From: Desulfonatronovibrio magnus
GTDB lineage: Bacteria; Desulfobacterota; Desulfovibrionia; Desulfovibrionales; Desulfonatronovibrionaceae
Assembly: GCF_000934755.1 (NCBI RefSeq)
Contig: NZ_JYNP01000055.1
Location: 1-37,102 of the forward strand
DNA: 37,102 nucleotides
Direction of reading: 5' to 3'
Under the pieces are notes generated by a model. The model was not told the origin of the DNA, did no database searches, and saw only the letters and a program-made list of their open reading frames with translations. Shown here one piece after another: positions 15,428-25,433 of the stretch. A program made the position numbers and the translations under genes. Each line of letters starts with the position of its first letter. The stretch's first letter is position 1.

Positions 15428-17596
15428 TTAACCCTGCCTTATAAATAGTTGTCTCAAAATATCATGATCAATCTGATTTCGTGACTCCCATAGCCTGTTC
15501 TGCACTGCAAAAAGATCTGGAAATACGCCAAGTCTAACAGATCTTGACGCGAGGTTGGCAGCACGTCCCCAGTCCGGCTCATCCTTATCTGTCAGGTTGT
15601 CTAAAATTTTAGTCACCCTTTGTTCAAGCAGCTGCTTTATGTATGGATTATACTTAATCACCTCGGACCAGTATTTTTCGAAATCTTCTGCTGCATCATT
15701 AAGGCTCAAAAAGTACTGGATAATTCCCGGACCTGCAGCTCCTGAACCGGCCAGGGGTACAGATTGTCCTTCTTCAAAGGGACAGATGAGAAAAGGTTCA
15801 AGCCTGGCCCCATGTTCAGCTGCAACAGACCAGATCTGTAATTCAGCGTCTTTTTCCAGAACGCGTAAAATATAATCTCTGAGCCTTCTGTCAAGCATAT
15901 TAAGAGACATCACCCGGTCTTCATCTGAAAAAACAGATGGGCAGACACAGTTCTTATTGTCCTTCAAAGTAAAGGTGGCTTTACTGGTTTCACCGGTTTT
16001 ATTCCACTTATAACTCAGCTCAACCTGACCATCACTTTTCTGTACTGAAAAATCCATACCTGGAAAGCTCATGAATTCCCTGTCACGTCCCAGGCTTATG
16101 CCCACCACCGCAAGCTGGGTCGGGCCTATTTTTCTGGGTTTGACAAGCTTACGCCAGACTTCTCTGCCATCTCCAAGGCGCTGATCATTGGAAAAGGCCT
16201 CTTCCAGGACTTCAAGAAACTGCTCTTCCACATCCAGTCCATCAAGATCCTGCATCATCTCCAAGCCTCTCAAGGCATAACTCAAAGCATTGAGGGGCTC
16301 AATCCTGGATACTTCATCAAAAAACCACGCGCAGCTGGCAAAACTGGCCAGGCCAACTCTCTGCATTTCCAGAAGCTTCAAAGCATTGACCTTCTGGGAT
16401 TCATCAAGATTTTTAACCTGGTGACGGGCGATAAAATCATCCCTGGTCAGGGCTGAGCAAAGGCATTGCCCATAATCAAGCAGTGCCTGTTGTGGGTCCT
16501 TGAAATAGTCAGGCCCCTTGTATCTGTAATGCTCATCAAGGTAATACTTGAGCAGGTTCAGTGACCTGCGCAACGGTCTGCGCCACCTCTGGTTCCAATC
16601 AGGGTGCCCGCCATCAGTGCATCCGCAGTCATCTCGCCACCTTTCAACACCATGAACACAACTCCACGATGATTTCTCCCAAATCCTGACTTTCATGGTG
16701 GGTGGATTCTCGGCAAGATATGATGCATAATTAGTCAGCTGCAAAGGACTGTCATCCTTGAGAGCCTGCTCCAGAGCATAAGCCAGAGCCATCTCTCCAA
16801 ACTTGAAGTGATGACCATACGATTCACCATCAGTAGCCAGGCTCAGCATGGCTGTTGTTTTTCTGGAAGTCAGCCTGTGCCAGAAACCCCCTCCATCTCG
16901 CAGAAGTTTTTCAAATGCCACTGCCTGGGAAAGAGGACCATCGTAAAAAAATACACTGATTTCATTACCTGAGGGAAGCTGGATTAGATATGGCTGGTCA
17001 GTATCCAGGGTACCTTCATCAATCCTGCGCCAGTCATCACTGTCCAAGGGAGCTACAGATTCAGCCTGTCTCGGGGCCAGGATGGTAAATTTAATGCCCG
17101 CTGCAGCAAGAGCTTCCAGGGTGTCGGTACATACTGCAGTTTCGCCCACCCACATGCCTTCAGGCTTACGCTGATATCTATGTTCAAAGTCAGCTATTGA
17201 CCAGCTGATTTCAATATTGCGGTCATGATCAGTGGACAGGGGCATAATGATATGATGATAGGCTTGAGCCATGGCATTGCCATGACCAAAGTGCTGGATA
17301 CTTTTCCGGTCGCCTTCAAGGATTCTGGCATATGTATCCGGACTGTGTCTTTCCATCCAGCTGAGCAGGGTGGGTCCAAAATTAAAACTGATATATTCAT
17401 AACAATTAATTATGTTGAATACATACCCCTGGGAATCCATTCTCCTGGCATAGGCCAGGGGAGCGTATGATTCACGGTCAATACGCTGGTTCCAATTGTG
17501 AAAAGGCGCTGCACTGGCCTCGGGCAATACTTCGTCAAGCCAGGGATCAAACCTCGGAGGCTGGTAAAAGTGTCCATGAATACAAAGATGTGACAT
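15428..17596 (-). CDS. DUF3536 / glycoside hydrolase family 57-like protein
   Basis: The 722-aa protein has the N-terminal GH57-type barrel motif CIHGHFYQPPRFDPWLDEVL, followed by NINCYEYISFNFGPTLLSW-like family text, and GMWVGETAVCTDTLEALAAAGI (candidate nucleophile Glu region). LATDGESYGHHFKFGEMALA carries the second expected acidic/His cluster. The C-terminal half matches the DUF3536 extension. GH57 enzymes act on alpha-glucans (amylase, branching or transferase activity); the exact reaction is not readable here. No signal peptide, so it is cytoplasmic. It is the first gene of a two-gene unit with the VKOR fusion. Confidence 0.88.
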   Translation of the reverse strand: MSHLCIHGHFYQPPRFDPWLDEVLPEASAAPFHNWNQRIDRESYAPLAYARRMDSQGYVFNIINCYEYISFNFGPTLLSWMERHSPDTYARILEGDRKSIQHFGHGNAMAQAYHHIIMPLSTDHDRNIEISWSIADFEHRYQRKPEGMWVGETAVCTDTLEALAAAGIKFTILAPRQAESVAPLDSDDWRRIDEGTLDTDQPYLIQLPSGNEISVFFYDGPLSQAVAFEKLLRDGGGFWHRLTSRKTTAMLSLATDGESYGHHFKFGEMALAYALEQALKDDSPLQLTNYASYLAENPPTMKVRIWEKSSWSCVHGVERWRDDCGCTDGGHPDWNQRWRRPLRRSLNLLKYYLDEHYRYKGPDYFKDPQQALLDYGQCLCSALTRDDFIARHQVKNLDESQKVNALKLLEMQRVGLASFASCAWFFDEVSRIEPLNALSYALRGLEMMQDLDGLDVEEQFLEVLEEAFSNDQRLGDGREVWRKLVKPRKIGPTQLAVVGISLGRDREFMSFPGMDFSVQKSDGQVELSYKWNKTGETSKATFTLKDNKNCVCPSVFSDEDRVMSLNMLDRRLRDYILRVLEKDAELQIWSVAAEHGARLEPFLICPFEEGQSVPLAGSGAAGPGIIQYFLSLNDAAEDFEKYWSEVIKYNPYIKQLLEQRVTKILDNLTDKDEPDWGRAANLASRSVRLGVFPDLFAVQNRLWESRNQIDHDILRQLFIRQG

Positions 17597-17856
17597 ACAT
17601 TATCCTGAAAAAACCTCCCAGCCTCTTCAGGCAGGAGAAAAAAATGGTGAATATAACAAAACATTGCCAATTTGACTGATAACAGGCAAAATTACAAACT
17701 TTATATATAGAGACATTCCTGGTTACAGGTAGCGTATTGCTCTTGCGGCTTCAGCCGCTTATTCAAAATGTGGATGTAGCCACAAACTAATGTGTTCCCG
17801 GGCTAAAGCCCCGGGAACAAGGGCTATGTAAAAGCAAAAGTCCTAAGGTGGGCTTT
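17597..17856. repeat. intergenic hairpins of REP type
   Basis: No gene is seen. Two strong hairpins occur: GCGGCTTCAGCCGC (17745-17758), a near-complete palindrome, and GTTCCCGGG / CCCGGGAAC (17794-17802 with 17810-17818). Neither is followed by a T-run, so terminator function is not supported. Confidence 0.6.
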
Positions 17857-18020
17857 ACCCTCACCCCAATTTAAACAAGGATCGTTAAGTTGGGGCGATA
17901 ACCTTACTTTTTTAGGCTGAAGGCTGAAGGCTGAAGAATAAGGTTACTGGACATTATTGCTCTTTCAAGATTAAAAAAACTTTCTTGTTTTTTTCTACAG
18001 GATTGAAACGGTAAGTTACT
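17857..18020. repeat. direct repeat E, left copy, flanking the rdgC-like gene
   Basis: About 160 bp closely related to 18696-18850. Shared landmarks in the same order are CCCAATTTAAA, GGATCGTTAAGTTGGGGCGA, AGGCTGAAGGCTGAAG, AGAATAAGG, TTATTGCTCTT, and TCTTGTTTTTTTCTACAGGA. CCCCAA and TTGGGG can pair into a stem. It includes a reversed run of the heptamer (17913-17938). Confidence 0.8.
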
Positions 18021-18070
18021 AACTGTCTGATTTTGCTACCATTTCCTGGCTACTTAAAAGGAGAAATTTT

Positions 18071-18685
18071 ATGGGTATATTAAGTTCAAGCGCCAGCATT
18101 ACGAGATACAGAATTGTCCAGGATATTCCGGATGACTTCTTGACAGAAGTACCTGAACGGCTGATCAAACATAAATTCAGGGATATTGATCACACTGCGG
18201 ATGAAAGGAGTTTCGGCTGGACATCCTTTGATGATATGCTGGATATGAACTGGAATTCCAGCACGCCACACAAGGGCCATTATCTGGCTTTTGCACTGCG
18301 ATTAGACACAAGGCGCATCCCGCCTGCTGTGCTGAAAAAACATCTGCGACTGGCCCTGGACCAGGCCAGACAGGAACTTGAAGCCAAAGGCCAGAAGTTT
18401 ATTTCCCGGGATCAGAAAAAAGAAATCAAGGAAAATGTACAGATCAAGCTGTTTGCCAAAACCCTGCCCATTCCTGCTGTATTCGATGTAGTCTGGGACA
18501 CTTCCAACAACTTTATTTATCTGGCTTCTACCAGTCCCAAAATCAGAGAACTCTTTCTTGATCTTTTCAATGCCACCTTTGAACTGCACCTTGAGCAGCG
18601 TACAGCATATTTTTGTGCTCTTACCGGTATGGATCAAGGAGCAAAAAAACAATTAGATGAACTTGAGCCTGTTATCTATATCTAA
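18071..18685 (+). CDS. rdgC: RdgC-like recombination-associated protein, short form
   Basis: The 204-aa protein resembles the N-terminal two thirds of RdgC: FGWTSFDDMLDMNW, HYLAFALRLDTRRIPPAVL, KKEIKENVQIKLFAKTLP, and VVWDTSNNFIYLASTSPKIREL. RdgC (about 300 aa in E. coli) forms a ring around DNA and limits RecA activity. This version lacks the C-terminal part, as in short delta-proteobacterial forms (family knowledge; not verified). AAAAGGAG is 8 nt before the ATG. The gene is isolated and lies exactly between two 160-bp direct repeats, which could excise or amplify it. Confidence 0.75.
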   Translation: MGILSSSASITRYRIVQDIPDDFLTEVPERLIKHKFRDIDHTADERSFGWTSFDDMLDMNWNSSTPHKGHYLAFALRLDTRRIPPAVLKKHLRLALDQARQELEAKGQKFISRDQKKEIKENVQIKLFAKTLPIPAVFDVVWDTSNNFIYLASTSPKIRELFLDLFNATFELHLEQRTAYFCALTGMDQGAKKQLDELEPVIYI

Positions 18686-18695
18686 TGCTGGCTGT

Positions 18696-18850
18696 ACCCG
18701 CAACCCAATTTAAATTTGGATCGTTAAGTTGGGGCGATAACCAAAATTTTCAGGCTGAAGGCTGAAGAATAAGGATCTTGGTTATTATTGCTCTTGTCAG
18801 GGTTAAAAATTATCTTGTTTTTTTCTACAGGATTGAGGCAGTAAGTTCTA
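18696..18850. repeat. direct repeat E, right copy, flanking the rdgC-like gene
   Basis: Second copy of the repeat at 17857-18020, same orientation, about 840 bp away. It diverges by substitutions and has one fewer heptamer unit (18751-18769). Confidence 0.8.
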
Positions 18851-18987
18851 AATCTGTTCCAACCTGCGTACAAACAATCATCTGCGCACAAGGTGGCAAA
18901 AAAACCGGTAACAAGGGCACTCAAATGATCGCCCCTCACTTGAGTGCCCTGCAAGGTTATTTTTGTGACTTACTCCTGACCAACCCC

Positions 18988-19103
18988 TCCAGCCTTCTCT
19001 TTTCTTCCTTCACCCTTCTTCCTTCAGCCTTCAGCCTTCACCCTTCAGCCTTCACCCTTCAGCCTTCACCCTTCAGCCTTCAGCCTTCACCCTTCAGCCT
19101 TCT
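18988..19103. repeat. degenerate heptanucleotide tandem repeat (CCTTCAG/CCTTCAC)n
   Basis: The longest run in the window, about 16 units, in which CCTTCAG and CCTTCAC alternate partly regularly. It lies at the 3' end of ahcY (stop at 19107). Confidence 0.9.
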
Positions 19104-19106
19104 AAC

Positions 19107-20552
<1,446 letters not shown>

Positions 20553-20572
20553 TCAGCTGCATTGCTCATGCA

Positions 20573-20614
20573 GACAGCAAGACTGAAGTCTGTCCCCTGC
20601 CTGAACCTGCTGTC
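20573..20614 (-). promoter_or_regulatory. leader hairpin upstream of ahcY
   Basis: Upstream of ahcY, GACAGCA and TGCTGTC (20573-20579 and 20608-20614) are exact inverted repeats, with a smaller GACTGAAGTC hairpin inside. No T-run follows. A regulatory role is only possible, and it may instead be a repeat remnant. Confidence 0.25.
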
Positions 20615-20717
20615 ATGGCATTCATGAACTGATACTCTCAATCTAAAAAATAAAGCACGCAACATAGCCATCATTGTTGCGGGTGTAAACCTTTTCTTGC
20701 ACGGATGAGTTGAACAC

Positions 20718-21053
20718 TTAGTATGGTGTCTGTTTGGAAAATATATAAACACCAACATTGGGCAGTTCAATTATAAATCCATCAGCAGTGATGGTTCCGG
20801 TTATAACTCCGCCGGTTTTGGTATGCAGCCAGAGCTCATCACCTCGAACTTTCCACCTGAACCTCACCAGGTCAATTTCTGTCTCCCAGATGCCTTCACC
20901 ATTGTCTTTGAGCTCTATCTGAGAGTAAACTCCTGGAATATTTTCTTCACTTCCTTTGTACTTACCCGCCATCCCTGTTTGATCAGAGCAGGCTGCAAGC
21001 AGGGACAAAATCAGGATGATCAGAATAAGTACAGGGGTTTTCTCGGTTTTCAT
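20718..21053 (-). CDS. small predicted lipoprotein, 111 aa
   Basis: The N-terminus is a lipoprotein signal peptide: MKTEKTPVLILIILILSLLA followed by AC at the lipobox (LLAAC, Cys22). The mature part of about 90 residues is beta-rich with Trp/Gly pairs (GEGIWETEIDLVRFRWKVRG), like a small sensor or binding domain, but I recognise no family. It is expected to be anchored in the membrane facing the periplasm. Its own promoter region is occupied by repeat array 2, whose first palindromic spacer begins about 20 bp upstream of the ATG. Confidence 0.65.
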   Translation of the reverse strand: MKTEKTPVLILIILILSLLAACSDQTGMAGKYKGSEENIPGVYSQIELKDNGEGIWETEIDLVRFRWKVRGDELWLHTKTGGVITGTITADGFIIELPNVGVYIFSKQTPY

Positions 21054-21073
21054 AAGTTTTTTTCCTGCTGTAA

Positions 21074-21690
21074 ATTACTTGTGAGTTAAAAGCTCCTCAC
21101 CCGGGGGACCGGGACCGAACCTGGGAGTAACTGTCTTTAAAGTGGAGCCTGCATCCTGCAGGCTATTTAATTCCAGGCGGCTGGAAGCCGCCTCCACCTT
21201 GAAAAACAGTCCCATATTTGGAAATTGGGACAGTCCCCGCGAGGTGCTACAAACAAGACTGATGCTGCATTGGTTCCTGGTAGAAATTTGATTTAATGAT
21301 AAAATTTACACAGCGAGGGACAGTCCCTGTGCCAAGTGCAAAGTTCCCATCTTTGACGGAACTTTTCTGGCAAATGTGCATCAATCATGAGCAAAAATCG
21401 TAAAAATGTGAAAATTGTAACCGTCTGATTTTATTAGCAAAACGATTCCAGTTACTTGTAAGCTCCTCACCCGGGGGACCGGGACCGAACCTGGGAGTAA
21501 CTAAGAATCAGCCTTAGCGCGTTAGGGATTGCCGCGCTCGAAGACTCGCTCGCAATGACACCTGAGCTGTCAGGGATGTAGTTGCTGAAAACCTGTCATC
21601 CACGAGGGAGCCTAAGCGACGAAGCAATCTGTATGGTAAAACCATAATACTCTGAATTTATTAGCAAAACGATTGTAGTTGCTTGTTAGC
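21074..21690. repeat. intergenic repeat mosaic, array 2 (P-C-A-P-B)
   Basis: Order: spacer P (21074-21132), module C (21133-21205; hairpins GCCTGCATCCTGCAGGC and GGCGGCTGGAAGCCGCC), module A (21206-21450, without the 31-bp block: AGTCCC ends at 21327 and runs directly into TGTGCC), P (21451-21501), module B (21502-21675), then a decayed P half next to the stop of the DoxX-like gene. Both A and B end with the same tail (TTTATTAGCAAAACGATT). Confidence 0.85.
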
Positions 21691-21720
21691 GCGTCAAAGG
21701 CTCTGCACCGAATATTATTT

Positions 21721-22215
21721 CTACAGCCTTTTCAACATTGCCATAAACCTGTTTTCAAGATGCAGCATTCTATCGAAATAATAGATATGCACGCACATAA
21801 GCAACCATGTGATATCCCTGATAACCGTCATCCAGCTGATGGGTTCATCCGAACTGCTGAAGCATCCACAACTGATGGGGGAGTCACGCAGCAGATTGAT
21901 GAGCACTGCAATGGTGAACAAAACCAGCATAAAGGCAATAAGCACTGTAGCAGACCTGGCCCTGAAGCCTACTACGAGCATGATGCCGCATATCAACTCC
22001 AGCCAGGGCATGGTTATGGCCAGGAAATTGACTGACCAGTAGGGAACTAACTGGTAGCTTGCTATGGTTTCGGCAAATTCAGCGCCGTAGTTTATCTTGT
22101 ACATGCTGGCAAAAATAAACAGCCCCCCGATGTACAAACGCAGAATCAGGGCCAGGTAGGGACTTGTCAGCACTTTTAGTACAATCCCTTTATCCTGTTT
22201 CTTTTTTTTGTTCAT
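21721..22215 (-). CDS. DoxX/MauE-type membrane protein
   Basis: The 164-aa integral membrane protein has about four hydrophobic segments: LALILRLYIGGLFIFASMYK, FLAITMPWLELICGIMLVVG, ATVLIAFMLVLFTIAVLINL, and a last one near ITWLLMCVHIYY. The pair Cys116/Cys118 in SPISCGCFSS is typical of the DoxX/MauE redox-associated group. I use the start MNKKKK at 22215, whose ATG overlaps the upstream stop (ATGA); a longer start at 22245 would lie inside the previous gene. It follows a rhodanese-like and a thioredoxin-fold gene, which suggests a role in periplasmic sulfur or thiol chemistry (inference). Confidence 0.78.
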   Translation of the reverse strand: MNKKKKQDKGIVLKVLTSPYLALILRLYIGGLFIFASMYKINYGAEFAETIASYQLVPYWSVNFLAITMPWLELICGIMLVVGFRARSATVLIAFMLVLFTIAVLINLLRDSPISCGCFSSSDEPISWMTVIRDITWLLMCVHIYYFDRMLHLENRFMAMLKRL

Positions 22216-23975
22216 GGCTCCACCGGCATGTTCAGCTTTTTCCACTCATTTAACCCACCGGCAAGGATCCGCACATTCTTGTGACCGCGCAGGGACAATT
22301 CGTGAGCAACTTTTTCATCGTATCTTCTACTTATATTTCGCCCATACACTATGAGCTCTTTTTCCGGATCCATATTAGCAAAGCGCATAAGATATACAAA
22401 ATCAAACAGATTCAAGGGCAGACTGACAGCATCCGCGATTCTTTCCTGAGAATAAAACTCATTAGGCCTGGCATCTACAAAAACTGCAGCATTGTTCTGG
22501 TGCTTCAAGGCTGCCCAGTCAGCTTCAATCTCCGGTGCAGACGTAAAAGTCCAGGTCTTTGGTATGGGGCTGGTTCCGCCAGGGCTTGAAAGGTTGTAGG
22601 TCAGGCTTAGCACAAGAGTCAGTGAAAAAATCAGAATAAAATCAACAGCATTGACCCGTTCCAGACGTGTAAGCTCATTCTTGATGAGAGAGCTGATTCT
22701 ATTGCCGGCTTTTTGTAGAACATTGACCCTATCTCTGGTCTCCCTGAGTTCTTCAATGGTTTTGGACAATTCATAATTTCTGCGTCCCAAATCGAGGTTC
22801 AGTTTCTGAATTATCTCAAAAGACAGGACATTTTCTAAGGACAAGAGAAAATTTCGGGTTAAAGAGGTCAAAAGCTCTTCTTCATCAGTACTGAATTCCT
22901 CGTCTGTAATTTTGGAACAAAAACCCATCAGTCCAAAATAATTTTCATCCAGACTGAATACTGCTCCCATATCTAAGGGCAGATCCAGGGCCTGCCCTGC
23001 AAGATGACTTGTCTGCAGCGGCTGCACCTTGAAATCAGGCAGGGAAAAACATGCCGGAGACGGATAAAAAGACAATACAAGCTGTTTGACCCTGGTCTGA
23101 TCAAGCTGGTCCAGAGCCTTGGCCTTATCACCCCTGCGGGAAATAATCAGCCGGTTCTCCTGTACGTCAAAGAGCAGAATAAAGCCGCATCTGGCACTCA
23201 TTGCTCCCTGAGCCATAAGTAAAAAACCGTCCAGAAGTTTTTTTTTGTCAAAAACTCCGCTCAGTTCTCTAGCCATTTCTGAAAGGGCTTTAAAGTGGAA
23301 GACCTGTCGATCAAGGTCAGACTGCGCCTTTTGCGCATGGGACAGGGCGTTGTTAAGCTGCATGTTTTTCTGAAGAAGATCTTCGTTAAGCTGTCTGACC
23401 TCTCTTGAAGAGCCAGCCATCTTCAGGCAGTCCATAAGTACTTCTGTCATGCTGAGCAGAAAGTCTGTCTCGTGAGTGTCGTAATCATTGGAGGTTATTT
23501 TCGGACCAATTCCCACAAAGCCATAGCAGTCTGAACTGAGGGTCCATTGCACAAGCACTCTGGTATCTGCAGGCCAGGCAACTTCTTTGTCCTGGCCTTG
23601 GGGAGGTTCATTAACAGTGACTAAGCGCACCTGCTTGGGCAGAACCTCTTCCAGAACATCAAGATGATTAAAATAAACGCCATAAATTTGCGGACCGCAT
23701 TCCCGCAAGATCTGAGCTTCGCTGGCTGCAATTCCCCTGGACTCAAAAATGGATGTCCGGCCATAATTCTGCATGGAAACAGCAAATCCCCGGGATGTTC
23801 CCACTGTGCCTAAGATGATAAGCAGAAACTTTTCCAGGATCTCTTCCTGATCTTCGAGAAGTGTTAACTCACGTATAGCTTCATTGAGAATGCGCAGTTG
23901 ATAAGCCTGCCTCTCAAGCTGTTCCAGCCTTGACTGAGATGAGCTTTCGTCTATTGTTGGGTTCTGTTTAACCAT
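22212..23975 (-). CDS. GAF-domain protein with membrane segment and degenerate rhodanese domain
   Basis: The 587-aa protein has, in order, an N-terminal helix, a first GAF-like region (about 25-185), a coiled coil (about 187-218), a second GAF-like region (about 220-400), another coiled coil (about 400-440), one membrane segment (443-461, VDFILIFSLTLVLSLTYNL) and a C-terminal rhodanese domain (481-587: FVDARPNEFYSQERIADAVSL, ILAGGLNEWKKLNMP). The rhodanese active-site loop reads IVYGRNISRR: the usual catalytic Cys is replaced by Gly545, so sulfur transfer is unlikely. Topology would put GAF domains in the cytoplasm and rhodanese in the periplasm. No kinase domain is present. It overlaps the DoxX-like gene by ATGA and follows the thioredoxin-fold gene by 68 bp. 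Confidence 0.75.
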   Translation of the reverse strand: MVKQNPTIDESSSQSRLEQLERQAYQLRILNEAIRELTLLEDQEEILEKFLLIILGTVGTSRGFAVSMQNYGRTSIFESRGIAASEAQILRECGPQIYGVYFNHLDVLEEVLPKQVRLVTVNEPPQGQDKEVAWPADTRVLVQWTLSSDCYGFVGIGPKITSNDYDTHETDFLLSMTEVLMDCLKMAGSSREVRQLNEDLLQKNMQLNNALSHAQKAQSDLDRQVFHFKALSEMARELSGVFDKKKLLDGFLLMAQGAMSARCGFILLFDVQENRLIISRRGDKAKALDQLDQTRVKQLVLSFYPSPACFSLPDFKVQPLQTSHLAGQALDLPLDMGAVFSLDENYFGLMGFCSKITDEEFSTDEEELLTSLTRNFLLSLENVLSFEIIQKLNLDLGRRNYELSKTIEELRETRDRVNVLQKAGNRISSLIKNELTRLERVNAVDFILIFSLTLVLSLTYNLSSPGGTSPIPKTWTFTSAPEIEADWAALKHQNNAAVFVDARPNEFYSQERIADAVSLPLNLFDFVYLMRFANMDPEKELIVYGRNISRRYDEKVAHELSLRGHKNVRILAGGLNEWKKLNMPVEP

Positions 23976-24043
23976 ACTTAATGTTCACAAGGTAATTTCA
24001 AGACCTGAGGTTGATGGGTTTTGCATAAATTTTTTTCAACAGG

Positions 24044-24607
24044 TTATCCGCCTTGCGAAACAATATTTCTGATCTTTTCCATGAAAATGGACAATTCGGG
24101 AATTCTTCCGAGATGGGCATAAAGCACCAGCCCGTCACTTCTGACAATCAGGGTAAAAGGGGTGTCAGGACTGCCTATGGCCGCATGAAAGTCATACTCA
24201 TAGTCTTCAAGGATAGGATAAGGAGCTTTCCAGGTATCACGCAGATATTCAATTTCCATGGAAGTTGAACCAGGGGACACACTGAACATGAGCATTGTCT
24301 CGCTTAAGACCTCGTCTCGGTTGATCCGGTTGAAAAGATGGTTAATCTCGCTGGACTGGGCATGACAGACCGGACAGTAGGCACCTACCACCTCAATCAG
24401 AAAAAAATCCACATCCAGTTTCTCGAGAGTAAACATTTCTTCTTCCATCAGGCCCATATACTGCCTTTCCTTTTCAGTGTAAGGAGCCTTAAACTGCAAG
24501 TCAGCAATTACCTGCCCTTCTTTGACAGGATTTTTATCAGCCTGGGCAGGCATGCTCAAAATAAAAACCAACAAAAAAATGATTATACAGAAAAATGACC
24601 TTTTCAT
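24044..24607 (-). CDS. periplasmic thioredoxin-fold protein (TlpA/redoxin-like)
   Basis: The 187-aa protein has a signal peptide (MKRSFFCIIIFLLVFILSMP, cleavage expected after AQA at about residue 23) and a thioredoxin-fold domain with active site AYCPVCHAQ (Cys78/Cys81). The cis-Pro region is SPDTPFTLIVRSDGLVLYAHLG. It is likely a thiol-disulfide oxidoreductase in the periplasm; the partner is unknown. AAGGAG is about 10 nt before the ATG. It sits between the REC-STAS gene (70 bp upstream) and the GAF-rhodanese gene, in what looks like one operon. Confidence 0.8.
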   Translation of the reverse strand: MKRSFFCIIIFLLVFILSMPAQADKNPVKEGQVIADLQFKAPYTEKERQYMGLMEEEMFTLEKLDVDFFLIEVVGAYCPVCHAQSSEINHLFNRINRDEVLSETMLMFSVSPGSTSMEIEYLRDTWKAPYPILEDYEYDFHAAIGSPDTPFTLIVRSDGLVLYAHLGRIPELSIFMEKIRNIVSQGG

Positions 24608-24677
24608 GCCTCAAATCTCCTTGGAGAAATTTATATATTTTTTTAATCACTTGAGAATCATTCCTCTCATCTATACT

Positions 24678-25394
24678 TTATTTCAAATAGCCCAGAGCTT
24701 CCTCCTGGGTGCTGAAAACCGGAGTAATTCTGGTTATGCCCACTATTTCAAAAAACTTTTCCATATTTTCCGACATGCCTGTCAGTGCAGTTTTGCGGTT
24801 TTCATCCGAGCAGCGCGTCAGAACCTGAATCAGGATACCGATTCCAGCTCCGCTAACCGAAGTGTTTTCGCTGAAACGCAGCAGCACCGGCATATTTTGC
24901 TGTTCAAGTATTTCATCAAACACACCAACAAACAGATCTTCATGCGAGGCATTTATATTACCCTGCACATCCACCACTGCAACCCCTCCATCCCGGGACC
25001 AGGACAGCTCCTGCTCACTGCTTTCCAGAAGACTGATTCGTTCTTGAGCTCTTTTAAGTGCTGAATCAAGGGCGTTTTTTTGAATTGGCTTGTTGATAAA
25101 GTCCGTGGCATTGAGGTTCATGGCTTCAATGGTCAGATCCACATCACCATGTCCTGTAATAATAATAACCTCGGTTTGCGGGCTCATGGCCTTGATCTGT
25201 TTGAGGACTTCCAGGCCGTCCATGCCGGGCATCTTGATATCTGTGATAACAATGGCAGGCCTTTCCTTTTGAAATATTTTCAGCCCCTGCTCTCCATTTT
25301 CAGCAGTAAATACAGTATAGCCGTACACTTTTAAAAAAAGCTGAAACATGCTCAATGTGGGTTTTTCGTCATCGATAACTAATATTTTGCGCAT
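24678..25394 (-). CDS. response regulator: REC domain plus STAS-like domain
   Basis: The 238-aa protein has an N-terminal receiver domain (residues 1-115) with acidic pocket DDE, phospho-acceptor Asp52 (ITDIKMPGMDG), Thr80 and Lys102 (NKP). The C-terminal region (about 136-235) resembles a STAS/anti-sigma-antagonist domain: VAVVDVQGNINASHEDLF, VSGAGIGILIQVLTR. Where SpoIIAA-like proteins have Asp-Ser, this reads Ser181-Gly182, so the usual phospho-Ser appears to be missing. No DNA-binding domain is present. A paralogue of the same architecture lies at 30063. The cognate kinase is probably the neighbour at 25760. Confidence 0.85.
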   Translation of the reverse strand: MRKILVIDDEKPTLSMFQLFLKVYGYTVFTAENGEQGLKIFQKERPAIVITDIKMPGMDGLEVLKQIKAMSPQTEVIIITGHGDVDLTIEAMNLNATDFINKPIQKNALDSALKRAQERISLLESSEQELSWSRDGGVAVVDVQGNINASHEDLFVGVFDEILEQQNMPVLLRFSENTSVSGAGIGILIQVLTRCSDENRKTALTGMSENMEKFFEIVGITRITPVFSTQEEALGYLK

Positions 25395-25433
25395 TTGTCT
25401 TCTTCTTTTTTTGGAATAGTTTAGCTTTCTTCA

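Noticed and set aside
17745-17818. Two GC-rich hairpins as terminators of neighbouring genes
   Set aside because: Neither is followed by a T-run and both flanking genes are transcribed away from or far from this point; REP-type repeats fit better.
21074-21690. Repeat arrays as CRISPR
   Set aside because: Units are long, unequal and themselves repeated; there are no unique spacers of constant length and no cas genes.
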